A stretch of 64,000 nucleotides of DNA, taken from contig NZ_BMVK01000009.1 in NCBI RefSeq assembly GCF_014650675.1, forward strand, positions 62,001-126,000, in the 5' to 3' direction. A program made the translations under genes and the position numbers. Positions 30,301 through 36,355 of the stretch are shown here, one piece after another. The notes below the pieces were generated by a model. It was not told the origin of the DNA, did not search any database, and was given only the letters and a program-made list of their open reading frames with translations. This DNA comes from Streptomyces anulatus. Lineage in GTDB: Bacteria > Actinomycetota > Actinomycetes > Streptomycetales > Streptomycetaceae. The stretch's first letter is position 1. Each line of letters starts with the position of its first letter.

Positions 30301-33300
30301 TGACGAGTTCCGCGCCGTGGGCGACGAGCCGCCGGGCGAGGTCGGGGGCGAGCGCCTCGCCCCCGGCGAGGGCGAGCAGCCCGTGCACCGCGTCGGGCGC
30401 GGCGTCCAGGAGGGCCCGCCACAGGGAGGGGGTGGCCTGCATGACGGTGGGGCGGGCGGTGTCGATGAGTCCGGCGAGGAGAGCGGGGTCGCGGACCTGT
30501 TCCCGGTCGGCGAGGATCACGGTGCCGCCGGTGATCAACGGCAGGAACAGTTCGAGGACGGCGATGTCGAAGCCGACGGTGGTGACCGCGAGGAGCCGTT
30601 CGCGACCGTGGAATCGCAGGGTGTCGGCCAGGCAGAGCAGGAAGTTGACGACGGCGGCCCGGGTGACGACCACGCCCTTGGGGCGGCCGGTGGAGCCCGA
30701 GGTGTGGATGACGTACGCGGGTGCCCCGCCGTGGGCGGGCCGGGGCGCGAGCGGTTCGGCGTCGGCGGCCGCGCGCACCGTCGCGGGATCGTCCAGGAGG
30801 AGCGCGGTGCGCGGGTCCGCGTCGAGGGAGCGGGCGGTGGCGCGGTCGGTGACCAGCAGCGCCGGTGCGGCGTCGGCCAGCAGGATCCGGATCCGCTCGG
30901 CCGGGAAGTCGGGGTCGACGGGGAGGTGGGCGGCCCCGGTCCGGCCGACGGCGAGCAGGGTGACGAGGAGGTCGGCGCCCCGGGGCAGGCTGACGCCGAC
31001 GAGGACGCCGGGGCCCGCCCCGCGTCCGGCCAGCAGCCGGGCCAGCCGGGCGGCCTGTGCGTCGAGTTCCGCGTAGGTGAGCTCGTCCGCTCCGCTGACC
31101 AGGGCGGTACGGGCGGGGGTCCGGGCGGCCTGGGCGGCGCACAGCTCGGCGAGCGAGGTGGCCGGGACGGGGTGCGGCTCCGGCGTCGCGACCGCTTCGG
31201 CGGCTGCGGTGCCGATGGTGACGACGGGGCGTTCGGGGTCGGCGGTGACCTGGTCGAGGAGGTGCACCAGCGCCCGGGCGAAGCGGTCGGCGGCGGAGGC
31301 GTCCCAGAGGTCGGTGCGGTATTCGAGCTGCCCGGCCGCCCCGGTGGCCGGGTCCTCGCTGATGGTGCACTGGAGGTCGAACTTGGCGGTCCCGGTCGCG
31401 ACGAGGCGGGGCCGGCCGGTCTGGCCGGGCAGTACGGGCCGGGCGGGAAACTCCTCCCGTACGGCGAACAGCACCTGGAACAGCGGGCTCACGCCGGGCA
31501 GTCGGGGCGGGTTGACCTCGGCCACGATGCGTTCCAGCGGGAGGCGCTGGTGGGCGAGGGCGGCGAGGTCGGCGTCCCTGGTCCGCTCCAGCAGGTCGAG
31601 GAAGCTGGGTGCGGCGCCCAGATCGGTGCGCAGCGGCAGGGTGTTGATGAGGAAGCCGACGCTGTCGCGGAGCGCCACGTCGTCGCGTCCCGCGACGGGC
31701 GTGCCGATGACGAGGTCGTCGCCGCAGCCGAGCCGGGAGAGGGTGGCGGCGAACGCGGCGTGCAGCACCATGAAGGTCGTGGTGCGGGTGCGACGGGCCA
31801 ACGCCCGGACACGCTGGTGCAGTTCGGCGTCGATGCCGAAGTCGTGGATGCGGGCGGGGCCGCCGGTCCGGGCGGGCCGGGGCCGGGCCCAGGGCAGGGT
31901 CAGCTGTTCGGGGGCTCCGCTCAACCGGGTGCGCCAGTACTCCGCGTCCGTGTCCCCGTGCGCGGCCACGACCTCTCGCTGCCAGAGCGTGAGGTCGACG
32001 TGGTCCACGGGCAGGCGCGGCAGATGGGGGTCGGTCCCGCCGAGGCGGGCGGTGTAGGCGGCGGCGAGGTCGTCGAGGAGGGGCGGCAGCGACCATTCGT
32101 CGGCGGCGATGTGGTGCAGGACGAGCAGCAGGGTCTGCCGGACCGGCGCACCGGTCTCCGGCTCGGCGATCTCCGACTGGGCGACCTCCGACTGGGCGAC
32201 CTCCGACTGGGCGATCTCCGGCTCGACAGCCCCCGTCTCGGCGATCTCCGTCTCGGCGATCTCCGTCTCGGCGATCTCCGTCTCAGGAGCCCCCCGTTCG
32301 GCAGCCGCTTGCTCGAACGGGGCCTGCTCGACAGGATCCGGCTCGGCAGTGAACAGCACGGCGCGCAAAGGGGTTTCACGCTCGACGGCGAACGGCCGGG
32401 CGGCCTCCGCCGTGACACACTCCGCCAACTGCGCCGCGCGCACGCTGATCTCGCTCAACACGGGTTCCGCCGACGCGATGTCCAGCACCTGCTGCCAGGC
32501 CTCTCCGTCCTGGACGGGCAGCACGGTTCGCAGGATCTCGTGGCGGGCGGCGACGTCGGAGAGTGCGCGGCGCAGCGCGGCCGGGTCGAGCCGGCCCGTG
32601 ATGTCGAGCGCGAGGGGAATGTTGTACGAGCCGTCCTCGCCCTGGCTGCGGGCGAGGAACCACAGCCGCCGCTGCCCGAAGGAGAGGGGTGGTCGCGCGG
32701 GCCGGGGCCGCCGGACGAGCGGCGGCACGCCGACCGCCCGGCCGGGGACCTCGGCGTCCCCCGCCCGGTCCGCCTTCTCCAGGATGGCGGCCAGCCGGGC
32801 CGGGGTGGGGTGGTCGAACAGGGTGCGTACGGGCAGTTCGGCCCCGGTCCGGGAGCGGAGCGCGGTCACCAGTCGGGCGGCGGACAGCGAGTGGCCGCCG
32901 AGGAGGAAGAAGTCGTCGTCGGGCGATGCTCCGCTCCGGCCGAGCACGTCGGCGAACAGGTCGCACAGCAGCGACTCGGCCCCGGCACGCGGGGCGCGCC
33001 CGGACTCGGGTCCGGCGGCGGGCCCGACGGCGGGCAGCGCGGCCCGGTCGGTCTTGCCGTTCGGGGTCAGCGGCAGCCGGTCCAGCGCCACGAAGTGGCC
33101 GGGCACCAGGTGCTCGGGGAGCCGGTCGGCGAGCGCGTGGCGCAGCGGGTCGGCCCAGCGGCCGTCGCCGCCCGCCGCCTCGGACCCGGGCTTCCGCTGC
33201 GCGGGCACGAGAACGCAGTACGCGGCGAGCGTCAGGTCGCCGCCCGGTGTGGGAACGGCGGTGACGGCGGCCTCCGCGACCGAGGGGTGCGCCAGCAGGG

Positions 33301-36112
33301 CGGCCTCGATCTCGCCGGGCTCCACGCGGTGGCCTCGGATCTTCACCTGGTGGTCGGCGCGGCCCAGCACCTCCAGGGTGCCGTCGGCGCGGAACCGGGC
33401 CAGGTCACCGGTCCGGTACATTCGGTCGCCGGGCGCCCCGTAGGGGGCGGCGACGAAGCGTTCGGCGGTGAGTGCGGGACGGCCGAGGTAGCCGTCGGCG
33501 ACCCCGTCCCCCGCGAGGTGCAGTTCGCCGGTCACCCCGATGGGGGCGGGGGCGAGGGTGCGGTCCAGGACGTAGGCGCGGGTGCGGCGCACGGGCCGGC
33601 CGACGTGCGGCGGGGCGCCCCGGCCGAGAACGGCCGCGGTGGACCAGATGGTGGTCTCGGTCGGCCCGTAGAGGTTGACGAGCCCGTTCGCGTGCCGGGT
33701 CAGGACGTCCGCCAGATCGGCGGGCAGCGGCTCTCCCCCGCTGAGCGCGCGCAGGCCGCCCAGGGCGTCCGGGGCCGCGTCGGCGAGGACGCGCCAGAGC
33801 GAGGGGGTCGCCTGCATCACGGTGGGCGTGCTCGACCGGATGAGCGCGGCCAGCGCGAAGGGGTCGCGTACATCGTCGTCGGACGCGAGCACCACGGTGG
33901 CCCCGCCGAGGAGCGGAACGAAGAGTTCGAGGGCGGCGATGTCGAAGGAGACGGTGGTGACCGCGAGCAGACGGTCCTCGCCGGACAGGTCGAGCAGCCG
34001 GCCCATGGCGGCCAGGAGGTTGGCGAGGGCCGCGCGGGGCACGACGACGCCCTTGGGTCTGCCGGTGGATCCGGAGGTGTAGATGACATAGGCCGGGTCG
34101 CCCAGGTGACTGTCCATTGGGCCGCCGGGCCGGTCGCCGCCCGCCGGATCTCCCGGACGGGCCTTCTCCCCCGTGACCGGGCTGTCGGCTGCCCCGGTCA
34201 CGGCTTCCGCACCGGCCTCCGCGTCCAGATCCAGGTCCGTGCCCTGGTCCGTGTCCGTGCCCAGGCCCACGTCCAGGTCCGCGTCCGCGCCCAGGCCCAA
34301 GTCCGTGCCCAGGTCCAAGTCCGCGTCCGAGTCCGAGGCGGGGAGCGTCCCGTCCAGGGCGACGGTGAGCCGGGGCAGATCCGCGCCCCAGGGGTGGGCC
34401 CGGTCGGTGACCAGCAGGAGGGGCCGGCTGTCCGCCAGCATGTGCCGCAGACGGTCGGCCGGGTAGCGCGGGTCCAGCGGTACGTACGCGGCGCCCGCCG
34501 ACGCCACGGCCAGCAGGGCGACCAGGAGCGCTTCGCTCCGGGGAAGGGCGACGGCGATCAGGCTGCCCCGCCCCGCGCCCCGGGCCCGGAGCGCCGCTGC
34601 CAGCCGGCCGGCCCGGTCCGCCAGCTCCGCGTAGGTGAGGTGGGCGTCGCCTCGGCGGAGGGCCACCGCGTGCGGGGTGCGACGTGCTTGGGCCCTGAAG
34701 CCCTCGGCGAGTCCGGGGGCGGGGATGGTGTCGGCGTCCTCGTCGGCCGGGACGTTGAACTCCTCCAGGACGCGCTGGCGTTCGGCCTCGCCCAGGAGAC
34801 CGATGCGGGCCCCGGGGAGGGCGGGTTCCGCGTGGGAGAGCCGGTCCAGGAGGGTGGCGAAGCGGTGGAGGTGGGCGTCCAGCTCCTCGGGTCCGTACAG
34901 CTCGGGGCTGCCGTCCAGGACGAGGTCGAGGCCGGTGAGGCCGTCCGGACCGCCCCGGCCGCTCACGGTGACGTTGAGATCCTCGACGGCTCCTGCGGCC
35001 AGCGAGTGCACCACGCCCGCGCAGTCGCCGAAGGTGAGGTCCGTGGCGAACGGCTTGATGTTCAGCTGGGGTCCGACGAGGCGTCGGCCGTGCCCGAACA
35101 GCTGGAGGTCGCGCCGGAGTTGCTCGCCCCGGTAGCGCTGGTGGCGGCGCTGACGGCGCAGGGTCGCGGTGACACGTCGCAGGAGGTCGCCGACGGGCTC
35201 CCGTTCGTCGACGGCGACCCTGAGCGGGACGACGTTGACGGCGGTGACGGGGGTGCGGGCGAGGACGCTGCCCGTGCGGTTGCTGACGGGGAGACCGATG
35301 ACGGCTTCGGGCGCGCCGGTGAGCCGGGTCAGGTACAACGCCCACGCGGCGGTCACGGCCTCGGGCCAGGTGGCGCGGGACCGCTGCGCGAAGGCGGCGA
35401 GCCGTTCGGCGTCGTCGGCGCCGAGGGTGAGGCGGCTGCGGAGAAAGCGGGGGGCGACGCGGGTGGGCGCGGTGCGGGCCGGGGTCGGCGGGTGCGGTCG
35501 GTCGGCCAGCAGGTCCTGCCAGAACCGGGCGTCGAGGGCGTGCTGTTCGGATGCGGTGTAGCGCCGGTCCTCCTCGACCGCGTCGCGGAGCGAGCCGAAC
35601 GACGCCGAGGGGGGTTCGGTGCCCGCGCACGCGTGGCCGTAGAGCTCGGCGACGCGTTCGGCGATGCGGGCGTAGCCGTAGGCGTCGAGCAGGATGTGGT
35701 GGCAGCGGTGGTACCAGAGCCATTGCTCGTCGCCGGTGCGCAGCAGGGCGTGCCGGTAGAGCGCGCCGTGCTCGATGTCGACCGGGGCGGAGCGTTCTTC
35801 CTCCATCCAGGCCAGGGCGGCGGCGCCCGGGTCGTCGGCGGTGCGGAGGTCGAGGACGTCGGGGCCCGCGGGAAGGACCGCGCCGGTCTCCTGGTGGACG
35901 TCGTCGCCGTCGGCGGTGAAGCGTACGGAGAGACCGTCGGCCTCGTCGACGGCCCGGGTCACGGCTGCCGTGAACGCCCGCTCGTCCAGCGGTCCCGTCA
36001 ACTCGACGTATTCCGCCGTGAGATACACGGGGTTCGCCGGGTCGATTCGCTGCGCGGACCAGAGACCGAGCTGGGCCTCGGTCAGCGGCAGGCGTTCGCG
36101 GTGGGTGCTCAT
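18377..36112 (-). CDS. NRPS A, five modules with EntF/DhbF-type starter condensation domain
   Basis: First NRPS of the line, 5911 aa. The ATG at 36112 (MSTHRERLPL) is chosen because GGGAGA lies six bases upstream; ATGs further upstream lack this. The first C domain (HHILLDAYG near residue 137) carries EntF-like segments such as RRHQRY, GPQLNIKPF and LAAGAVEDLNV, so it is predicted to join an aryl acid, typically 2,3-dihydroxybenzoate, to the first amino acid. Order: C1-A1-T1, C2-A2-T2, C3-A3-T3, C4-A4-T4, C5-A5-T5-E5. Pocket residues: A1 and A2 DILQLGLIW (Gly), A3 DFWNVGMVH (Thr), A4 DVWHLSLVD (Ser), A5 DAMLIGAAC (hydrophobic, unassigned). T domains sit near residues 1073, 2192, 3250, 4303 and 5356; E5 HHLAVDGVSW near 5543. 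Low-complexity insertions occur in A1 (about 581-671) and C2 (about 1275-1319). No adenylation domain precedes C1, so the starter must arrive on a separate carrier. Confidence 0.97.
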   Translation of the reverse strand: MSTHRERLPLTEAQLGLWSAQRIDPANPVYLTAEYVELTGPLDERAFTAAVTRAVDEADGLSVRFTADGDDVHQETGAVLPAGPDVLDLRTADDPGAAALAWMEEERSAPVDIEHGALYRHALLRTGDEQWLWYHRCHHILLDAYGYARIAERVAELYGHACAGTEPPSASFGSLRDAVEEDRRYTASEQHALDARFWQDLLADRPHPPTPARTAPTRVAPRFLRSRLTLGADDAERLAAFAQRSRATWPEAVTAAWALYLTRLTGAPEAVIGLPVSNRTGSVLARTPVTAVNVVPLRVAVDEREPVGDLLRRVTATLRRQRRHQRYRGEQLRRDLQLFGHGRRLVGPQLNIKPFATDLTFGDCAGVVHSLAAGAVEDLNVTVSGRGGPDGLTGLDLVLDGSPELYGPEELDAHLHRFATLLDRLSHAEPALPGARIGLLGEAERQRVLEEFNVPADEDADTIPAPGLAEGFRAQARRTPHAVALRRGDAHLTYAELADRAGRLAAALRARGAGRGSLIAVALPRSEALLVALLAVASAGAAYVPLDPRYPADRLRHMLADSRPLLLVTDRAHPWGADLPRLTVALDGTLPASDSDADLDLGTDLGLGADADLDVGLGTDTDQGTDLDLDAEAGAEAVTGAADSPVTGEKARPGDPAGGDRPGGPMDSHLGDPAYVIYTSGSTGRPKGVVVPRAALANLLAAMGRLLDLSGEDRLLAVTTVSFDIAALELFVPLLGGATVVLASDDDVRDPFALAALIRSSTPTVMQATPSLWRVLADAAPDALGGLRALSGGEPLPADLADVLTRHANGLVNLYGPTETTIWSTAAVLGRGAPPHVGRPVRRTRAYVLDRTLAPAPIGVTGELHLAGDGVADGYLGRPALTAERFVAAPYGAPGDRMYRTGDLARFRADGTLEVLGRADHQVKIRGHRVEPGEIEAALLAHPSVAEAAVTAVPTPGGDLTLAAYCVLVPAQRKPGSEAAGGDGRWADPLRHALADRLPEHLVPGHFVALDRLPLTPNGKTDRAALPAVGPAAGPESGRAPRAGAESLLCDLFADVLGRSGASPDDDFFLLGGHSLSAARLVTALRSRTGAELPVRTLFDHPTPARLAAILEKADRAGDAEVPGRAVGVPPLVRRPRPARPPLSFGQRRLWFLARSQGEDGSYNIPLALDITGRLDPAALRRALSDVAARHEILRTVLPVQDGEAWQQVLDIASAEPVLSEISVRAAQLAECVTAEAARPFAVERETPLRAVLFTAEPDPVEQAPFEQAAAERGAPETEIAETEIAETEIAETGAVEPEIAQSEVAQSEVAQSEIAEPETGAPVRQTLLLVLHHIAADEWSLPPLLDDLAAAYTARLGGTDPHLPRLPVDHVDLTLWQREVVAAHGDTDAEYWRTRLSGAPEQLTLPWARPRPARTGGPARIHDFGIDAELHQRVRALARRTRTTTFMVLHAAFAATLSRLGCGDDLVIGTPVAGRDDVALRDSVGFLINTLPLRTDLGAAPSFLDLLERTRDADLAALAHQRLPLERIVAEVNPPRLPGVSPLFQVLFAVREEFPARPVLPGQTGRPRLVATGTAKFDLQCTISEDPATGAAGQLEYRTDLWDASAADRFARALVHLLDQVTADPERPVVTIGTAAAEAVATPEPHPVPATSLAELCAAQAARTPARTALVSGADELTYAELDAQAARLARLLAGRGAGPGVLVGVSLPRGADLLVTLLAVGRTGAAHLPVDPDFPAERIRILLADAAPALLVTDRATARSLDADPRTALLLDDPATVRAAADAEPLAPRPAHGGAPAYVIHTSGSTGRPKGVVVTRAAVVNFLLCLADTLRFHGRERLLAVTTVGFDIAVLELFLPLITGGTVILADREQVRDPALLAGLIDTARPTVMQATPSLWRALLDAAPDAVHGLLALAGGEALAPDLARRLVAHGAELVNLYGPTETTIWSTAGALDATDAEAPHIGTPLWNTRALVLGRGLVPLPAGVTGELYLAGDGLAQGYLGRPGQTAERFTADPCGPPGSRMYRTGDLARLRADGVLEIVGRADHQVKIRGHRIEPGEVAAALRAHPRVEDAAVVAHQDPSGSGPRLVAYLTGLTGSPETRTATAARVREELRAVLPGHLVPDLCLPLDALPLTPNGKLDRAALPAPRPAAAPAGRAPSGQREELLAALFADLLGLEQVGAEADFFALGGHSLLAARLAGRAADVLGRPFSVRQIFDTPTVAALAARPATPDTALPPLEPGSHEGASPLSPAQARLWFLSRLQPGPAYHLPFVLTLTGEVDHDALAAAIGDLAERHAVLRTVFPEADGAPVQHILDRPAAVHFRSAQAPEETEELLGVLSVEPFDLAAEPPFRATVLTEPDRTTVLLLIHHIAADEWSVEPLLTDLSAAYRARIAGGPPDLPPLGVAYTDYAHWQHTLLDGDHLRGQADYWRRTLRGAPAVLDLPTDRPRPETPTGHGGFIPFTLPDEVASDLRSLAAGAGVTPFMVTQAALCALLAGLGAGDDIPLGVPTAGRGERRTEELIGFFVNTLVLRTDLSGDPTFRELLGRVRAVDLDAFDHAELPFERVVEELNPERGAPNPLFQVMLTYQNRTAIPFTAPGLDAAFTLRETDTAKFDLIVGFTDHLADGSIDGAINYSADLFDATTVRALADRLVTFLTRAVARPDTPIGSIGLLTEGEEDTLLRHWNPTGDHRGTPSVLDRFARAAADHPDAPALTDRDGTLTYAELDARTNASARLLMSYGVGPEDRVALLLPRSTTLVEAVIAVAKTGAAYVPVDPAHPQDRIDWTLQDAVPALVLTDTATVGSTSVTCTAPVLVLDEEPHAGSMRRQPDGPVTDAERTRPARQDNAAYLIYTSGSTGRPKGVVVTGRNLARLFDATAEDAFGPDDVWTLFHSYAFDFSVWEMWGALLHGGRLVVVPGAVTRSPDEFLELLHHEGVTVLNQTPSACYQLTEALTAPGSPGVPPALRLIVLGGEALDPARLAPWLRDPEGPRLVNMYGITETTVHVTTHDLAPGALVPGVSPVGRAIDDLRIHVLDRHLRPVPPGVTGELYVAGAGLSLGYRGRHPLTAERFVADPFGAPGTRMYRSGDLGRWSREGTLHYLGRADSQVSLRGFRIETAEIETVLCDTGGARSAAVLLREDLPTGPGLVAYTTGGIPADDLRAACAARLPAYMVPTAFVGLDRLPLTANGKLDRTALPLPDADADGPRTGRAPRTAQERLVARLYGEVLGRAPVAVDEDFFALGGHSLLVTRLAGRVRAELGLDVPVRALFEAPTVAALAARLTGLTRTPDARVPALAPAAERPGPLPLSPAQARLWFLHRLGGSAVTYAVPLLLRLHGPLDEDALGRALAALTRRHEILRTCYPEHEGRPVQQVLPEAAPVPLATALLDGESAVDAARRLAAEPCDLADRPPLRAHLLTGPGGERALLLVVHHIAYDEASTGPLVRDLAQLYAAELDPDQAAPGAPVLQYADYTLWHQDATAAREDGLLAYWRTALAGAPEEIALPLDRPRPADVDEHGDSVEFTIPAEAHRAAVRIARESGATLFMVLQSTLAVLLTGHGAGHDLPIGTLLSGRGEPALEELPGLVANTVVLRTDTSGSPTFTELLSRVRAVDLDAFDHGDLPFERLVDALAPQRSLSRHPLFQVALIHQNAPHRTHPFGPGTAEVELVETRAAKFDLTLAVVEDPGTDGLRAALNYRTALFDRPTVESLAHRLTTLLHRLCAHPGLPVDQVPVLDPAETQWVLAASTGPDTPLPGRTLVDLVREQAARTPAAEALRDGARSWSYGEFDTEADRLAGLLAEHDVRRGDTVAVALPRSAELVLAVHAVQRAGAAYLPLDPAQPAARISSQLADGEAVLLITDPAAPLPEEAVGDLPVLDVTADEVPRFTTVLDTPRPADPAYLLFTSGSTGRPKGVSVPHGAVANRLRWAQDAYRLTGDDRVLLKTPATFDVSVWELFWPLLAGATLVTAGPEDHRDPAALARLLREHRITTVHFVPSMLTAFTGVATPDDCAPLRRVLASGETLTPAAAGGLLRLAPGAELHNLYGPTEAAVDVTAHPVTAADVASGHIPIGRPVWNTTTLVLDARLRPAPPRAAGELYLAGAQLAYGYHRRAALTATRFVADPYGPPGSRLYRTGDLARLRADGRLEHLGRVDDQIKLRGRRVEPGEIRALLDAHPEIAAAAVVAHEDTATGATHLIGYVVPRTEDGSALPAGLDEHLAARLPAHLVPTALIPLPALPVIANGKLDRAALPAPRLTSPETRTAPRTDEELRLAALFAELLRTEHIGVDDSFFALGGDSILSIQLVGAARKAGLVFTPQDVFRHRTVAGLLAVAERATPAAPTRAVPAAPDDGAPGRPTPLQEGLLFLSQYDGPGSTGADGDPLDVYHVQVVIRLTEDLDTDRLRTALRTVVRRHAPLRTAFTGEGNGWTQHVHADPEPEFDEVDLRRRKPREQERRAVRRADDERRRRFDLSAPPLLRATLVRRSETCELVLTGHHLVLDGWSLPLLVRELLHAYADRELPAPPDYPLHRAWLDAQDQQGAAEAWRDALDGVTEPTRLVPDDPGEQELPDQHTVVVDADLTARLAAFARERELTLSTLTRTAWGLVLSAHTGRRDVVFGTVVSGRPAEVPGVTDMIGLFVNTVPVRVTVRPDESLAALAARVQDESTTLLPHHHLGLAAIQRAAGHGVLFDTLTALENYPADGVPALAEATGLGLAEIRGRDATHYPLTFAAVPGERLTLRLTYRPAAVTPAHARELAGRVEHLLRVLVTAPDTRIAALDALTDAEHAALTAHRAGPPAPAARTWARLVAEQRDRRPDAVAVDAPDGTLTYAELDRRARESAGELRTAGIRPGQLVAVILPRSVDLVVAQLAVQQAGAAHLPIDPDYPEDRIAGMLQDARPAGILTHRALAGRYPAALLTDAPAPPGRPAAPQPAVTPDHPAYVIFTSGSTGRPKGVVTPHRGLAALATAQAERLGIDDGSRVLQLASPSFDASVMETLMALATGATLVVPEPGPLAGPLLGETIARRRVSHALIPPTALTGLEPDGLDCLRTLIVGGEACTAPLTARWAPGRRMVNAYGPTEATACVTMSAPLDPGATPPIGTPLHGVRAHVLDTLLRPVPPGGTGELYVAGPGVAQGYLGRPRLTAERFTAEPGGPRGSRMYRTGDLVSRTPEGSLLYHGRADDQVKVRGFRVEPGEIVAALQARPEIRAAAVVLRQDDPAGPRRLVAYLVPAAYPAEAAETDPAAPSGIPAGHRPEAEEIDTAALRTALARVLPDHMVPSAFVSVPGLPVTANGKLDRDALPAPDFGAATGDTAPEGPAEETLAALFAEVLALPSVGAEDNFFTLGGDSILSMQLVARARAAGLRLTPREVFEQTSVRALAALVSGRAPDPAAGPRAPALPDTGPSPLTPIMRWIAERPGPTGRFSQSMLLTLPPGIAPAATTEVLGAVLRHHAVLRARIDLDAGTFVIPEPDAGPAPALDEGPPGTGTSPEALAREVDELAARLDPSQGLMVRARSYPGNAGEPGRLLLVVHHLAVDGVSWRILLDDLAQAWNDVSRGRAPHLPPATTSFRSWAHALGRQASARTAELPLWEGILAAPDRLPAPAPDRLPAPASGPAGPLALGTVADARHLVRTLDGAHTRTLLTGAAERHGARVQDLMLTALARAVREWSGRDGVDFAAHVEGHGREQQIEDGADLSRTVGWFTSLYPVRLTATATERPGDTLARIRDHLARLPDSGIGYGLLRYAAQPPAGSPRGQADDPGAPLVAFNYLGRFGTAPAGGGAAWTPAPGAGVLGGAIDDALTMAHAVEINALTRDTPEGPLLDTRLTWSPAALDERAAHDLADCWQRALTDLAADAPPPPGPEPTAGPADRPTDRPAHGLSPLSPEQTAMLEARWRNR
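18420..23030 (-). other. NRPS module 5: C - A(unassigned) - T - E
   Basis: C domain opens TPLQEGLLFL with HHLVLDGWS, the subtype normally found after E domains. A pocket D A M L I G A A C suggests a hydrophobic residue; I do not assign it. The E domain is complete: HHLAVDGVSWRIL, EGHGRE, TVGWFTS, FNYLGRF. Confidence 0.85.
19251..19298. repeat. 24-bp direct duplication inside E5
   Basis: The segment starting ggcagccggtcgggggcgg is repeated with a 24-bp period. On the minus strand it encodes two copies of APDRLPAP in a variable loop of the module 5 epimerization domain. The reading frame is kept. Confidence 0.75.
23080..26190 (-). other. NRPS module 4: C - A(Ser) - T, no E domain
   Basis: C domain with SPAQARLWFL and HHIAYDEAS. 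A pocket D V W H L S L V D matches the serine code. The T domain is of the LGGDSILSIQL type, usually seen in front of E domains, yet only about 35 linker residues separate it from the next C domain. Confidence 0.87.
26240..29370 (-). other. NRPS module 3: C - A(Thr) - T
   Basis: C domain with SPAQARLWFL and HHIAADEWS. A pocket D F W N V G M V H, the established threonine code. T motif LGGHSLLVTRLA. No E or methyltransferase domain. Confidence 0.88.
29420..32710 (-). other. NRPS module 2: C - A(Gly) - T
   Basis: The C domain is of the SFGQRRLWFL type that accepts an L (or achiral) donor, with HHIAADEWS. The A pocket is the same glycine code as module 1 (D I L Q L G L I W), suggesting duplication of the A domain. 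A run of five-residue repeats sits in the C domain just before HHIAADEWS. T motif LGGHSLLAARLA. Confidence 0.88.
32158..32290. repeat. 15-bp tandem repeat in C2 of NRPS A
   Basis: Degenerate 15-bp units (ctccgactgggcgac and ctccgtctcggcgat types) run for about nine copies. On the coding strand they give pentapeptides of the ETEIA and EVAQS types. They sit directly before the catalytic HHIAADEWS and lengthen a loop without breaking the frame. Confidence 0.9.
32760..36112 (-). other. NRPS module 1: starter C - A(Gly) - T
   Basis: The starter-type C domain resembles EntF and DhbF, in which the donor is a dihydroxybenzoyl carrier protein. The A domain pocket reads D I L Q L G L I W, the known glycine code also used by DhbF module 1. 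An Asp/Leu/Gly-rich insertion lies just before the TSGSTGRPKG loop. The T domain has LGGHSLSAARLV. Confidence 0.88.
34205..34340. repeat. 6-bp tandem repeat tract in A1 of NRPS A
   Basis: Degenerate hexamer tract (gtccag / gtccgt / gcccag units) that encodes alternating Asp with Leu or Gly on the coding strand. It forms the core of an insertion of about 90 residues just before the ATP-binding loop of the first adenylation domain. All units are multiples of three, so the frame is kept. Confidence 0.85.
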
Positions 36113-36280
36113 GCGCATTCTCCCGGCAGGAAACCTCGGCCGGATCTCCCGGTGAGGTGGACAGGTTCGTGGGCAGGGCGTGCCGGAGGGCACGCGGACG
36201 GGACCGTCGGCGCGACGGTGTGACGGTGGGTGTCGGTACGGGTTCGGGCCCGGTCCGGGTCGGGGCTCGGGCGTGAGGGC

Positions 36281-36321
36281 GCACCGGGGCCGGCCGGTGG
36301 TGCGGGCCGGTGTCCCGGTGC
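36281..36321 (-). terminator. nested hairpin between multicopper oxidase and NRPS A
   Basis: An outer 8-bp stem (GCACCGGG with CCCGGTGC) encloses an inner 6-bp stem (CCGGCC with GGCCGG) in the 243-bp gap between the two genes. There is no T-tract. It could be a partial terminator that lowers NRPS transcription relative to mbtH, or a processing site. I saw no iron box in this gap. Confidence 0.4.
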
Positions 36322-36355
36322 GGTGCCCCCTCAGCGGGCCCCGGGTGGGCGTGGG

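Noticed and set aside
32158..32290. CRISPR array
   Set aside because: The 15-bp units are contiguous without spacers, lie in frame inside a condensation domain and have no cas genes nearby.
34090..34375. Frameshift or sequencing error in A1
   Set aside because: The reading frame is intact on both sides and the next motif TSGSTGRPKG is in frame; the repeats are multiples of three.
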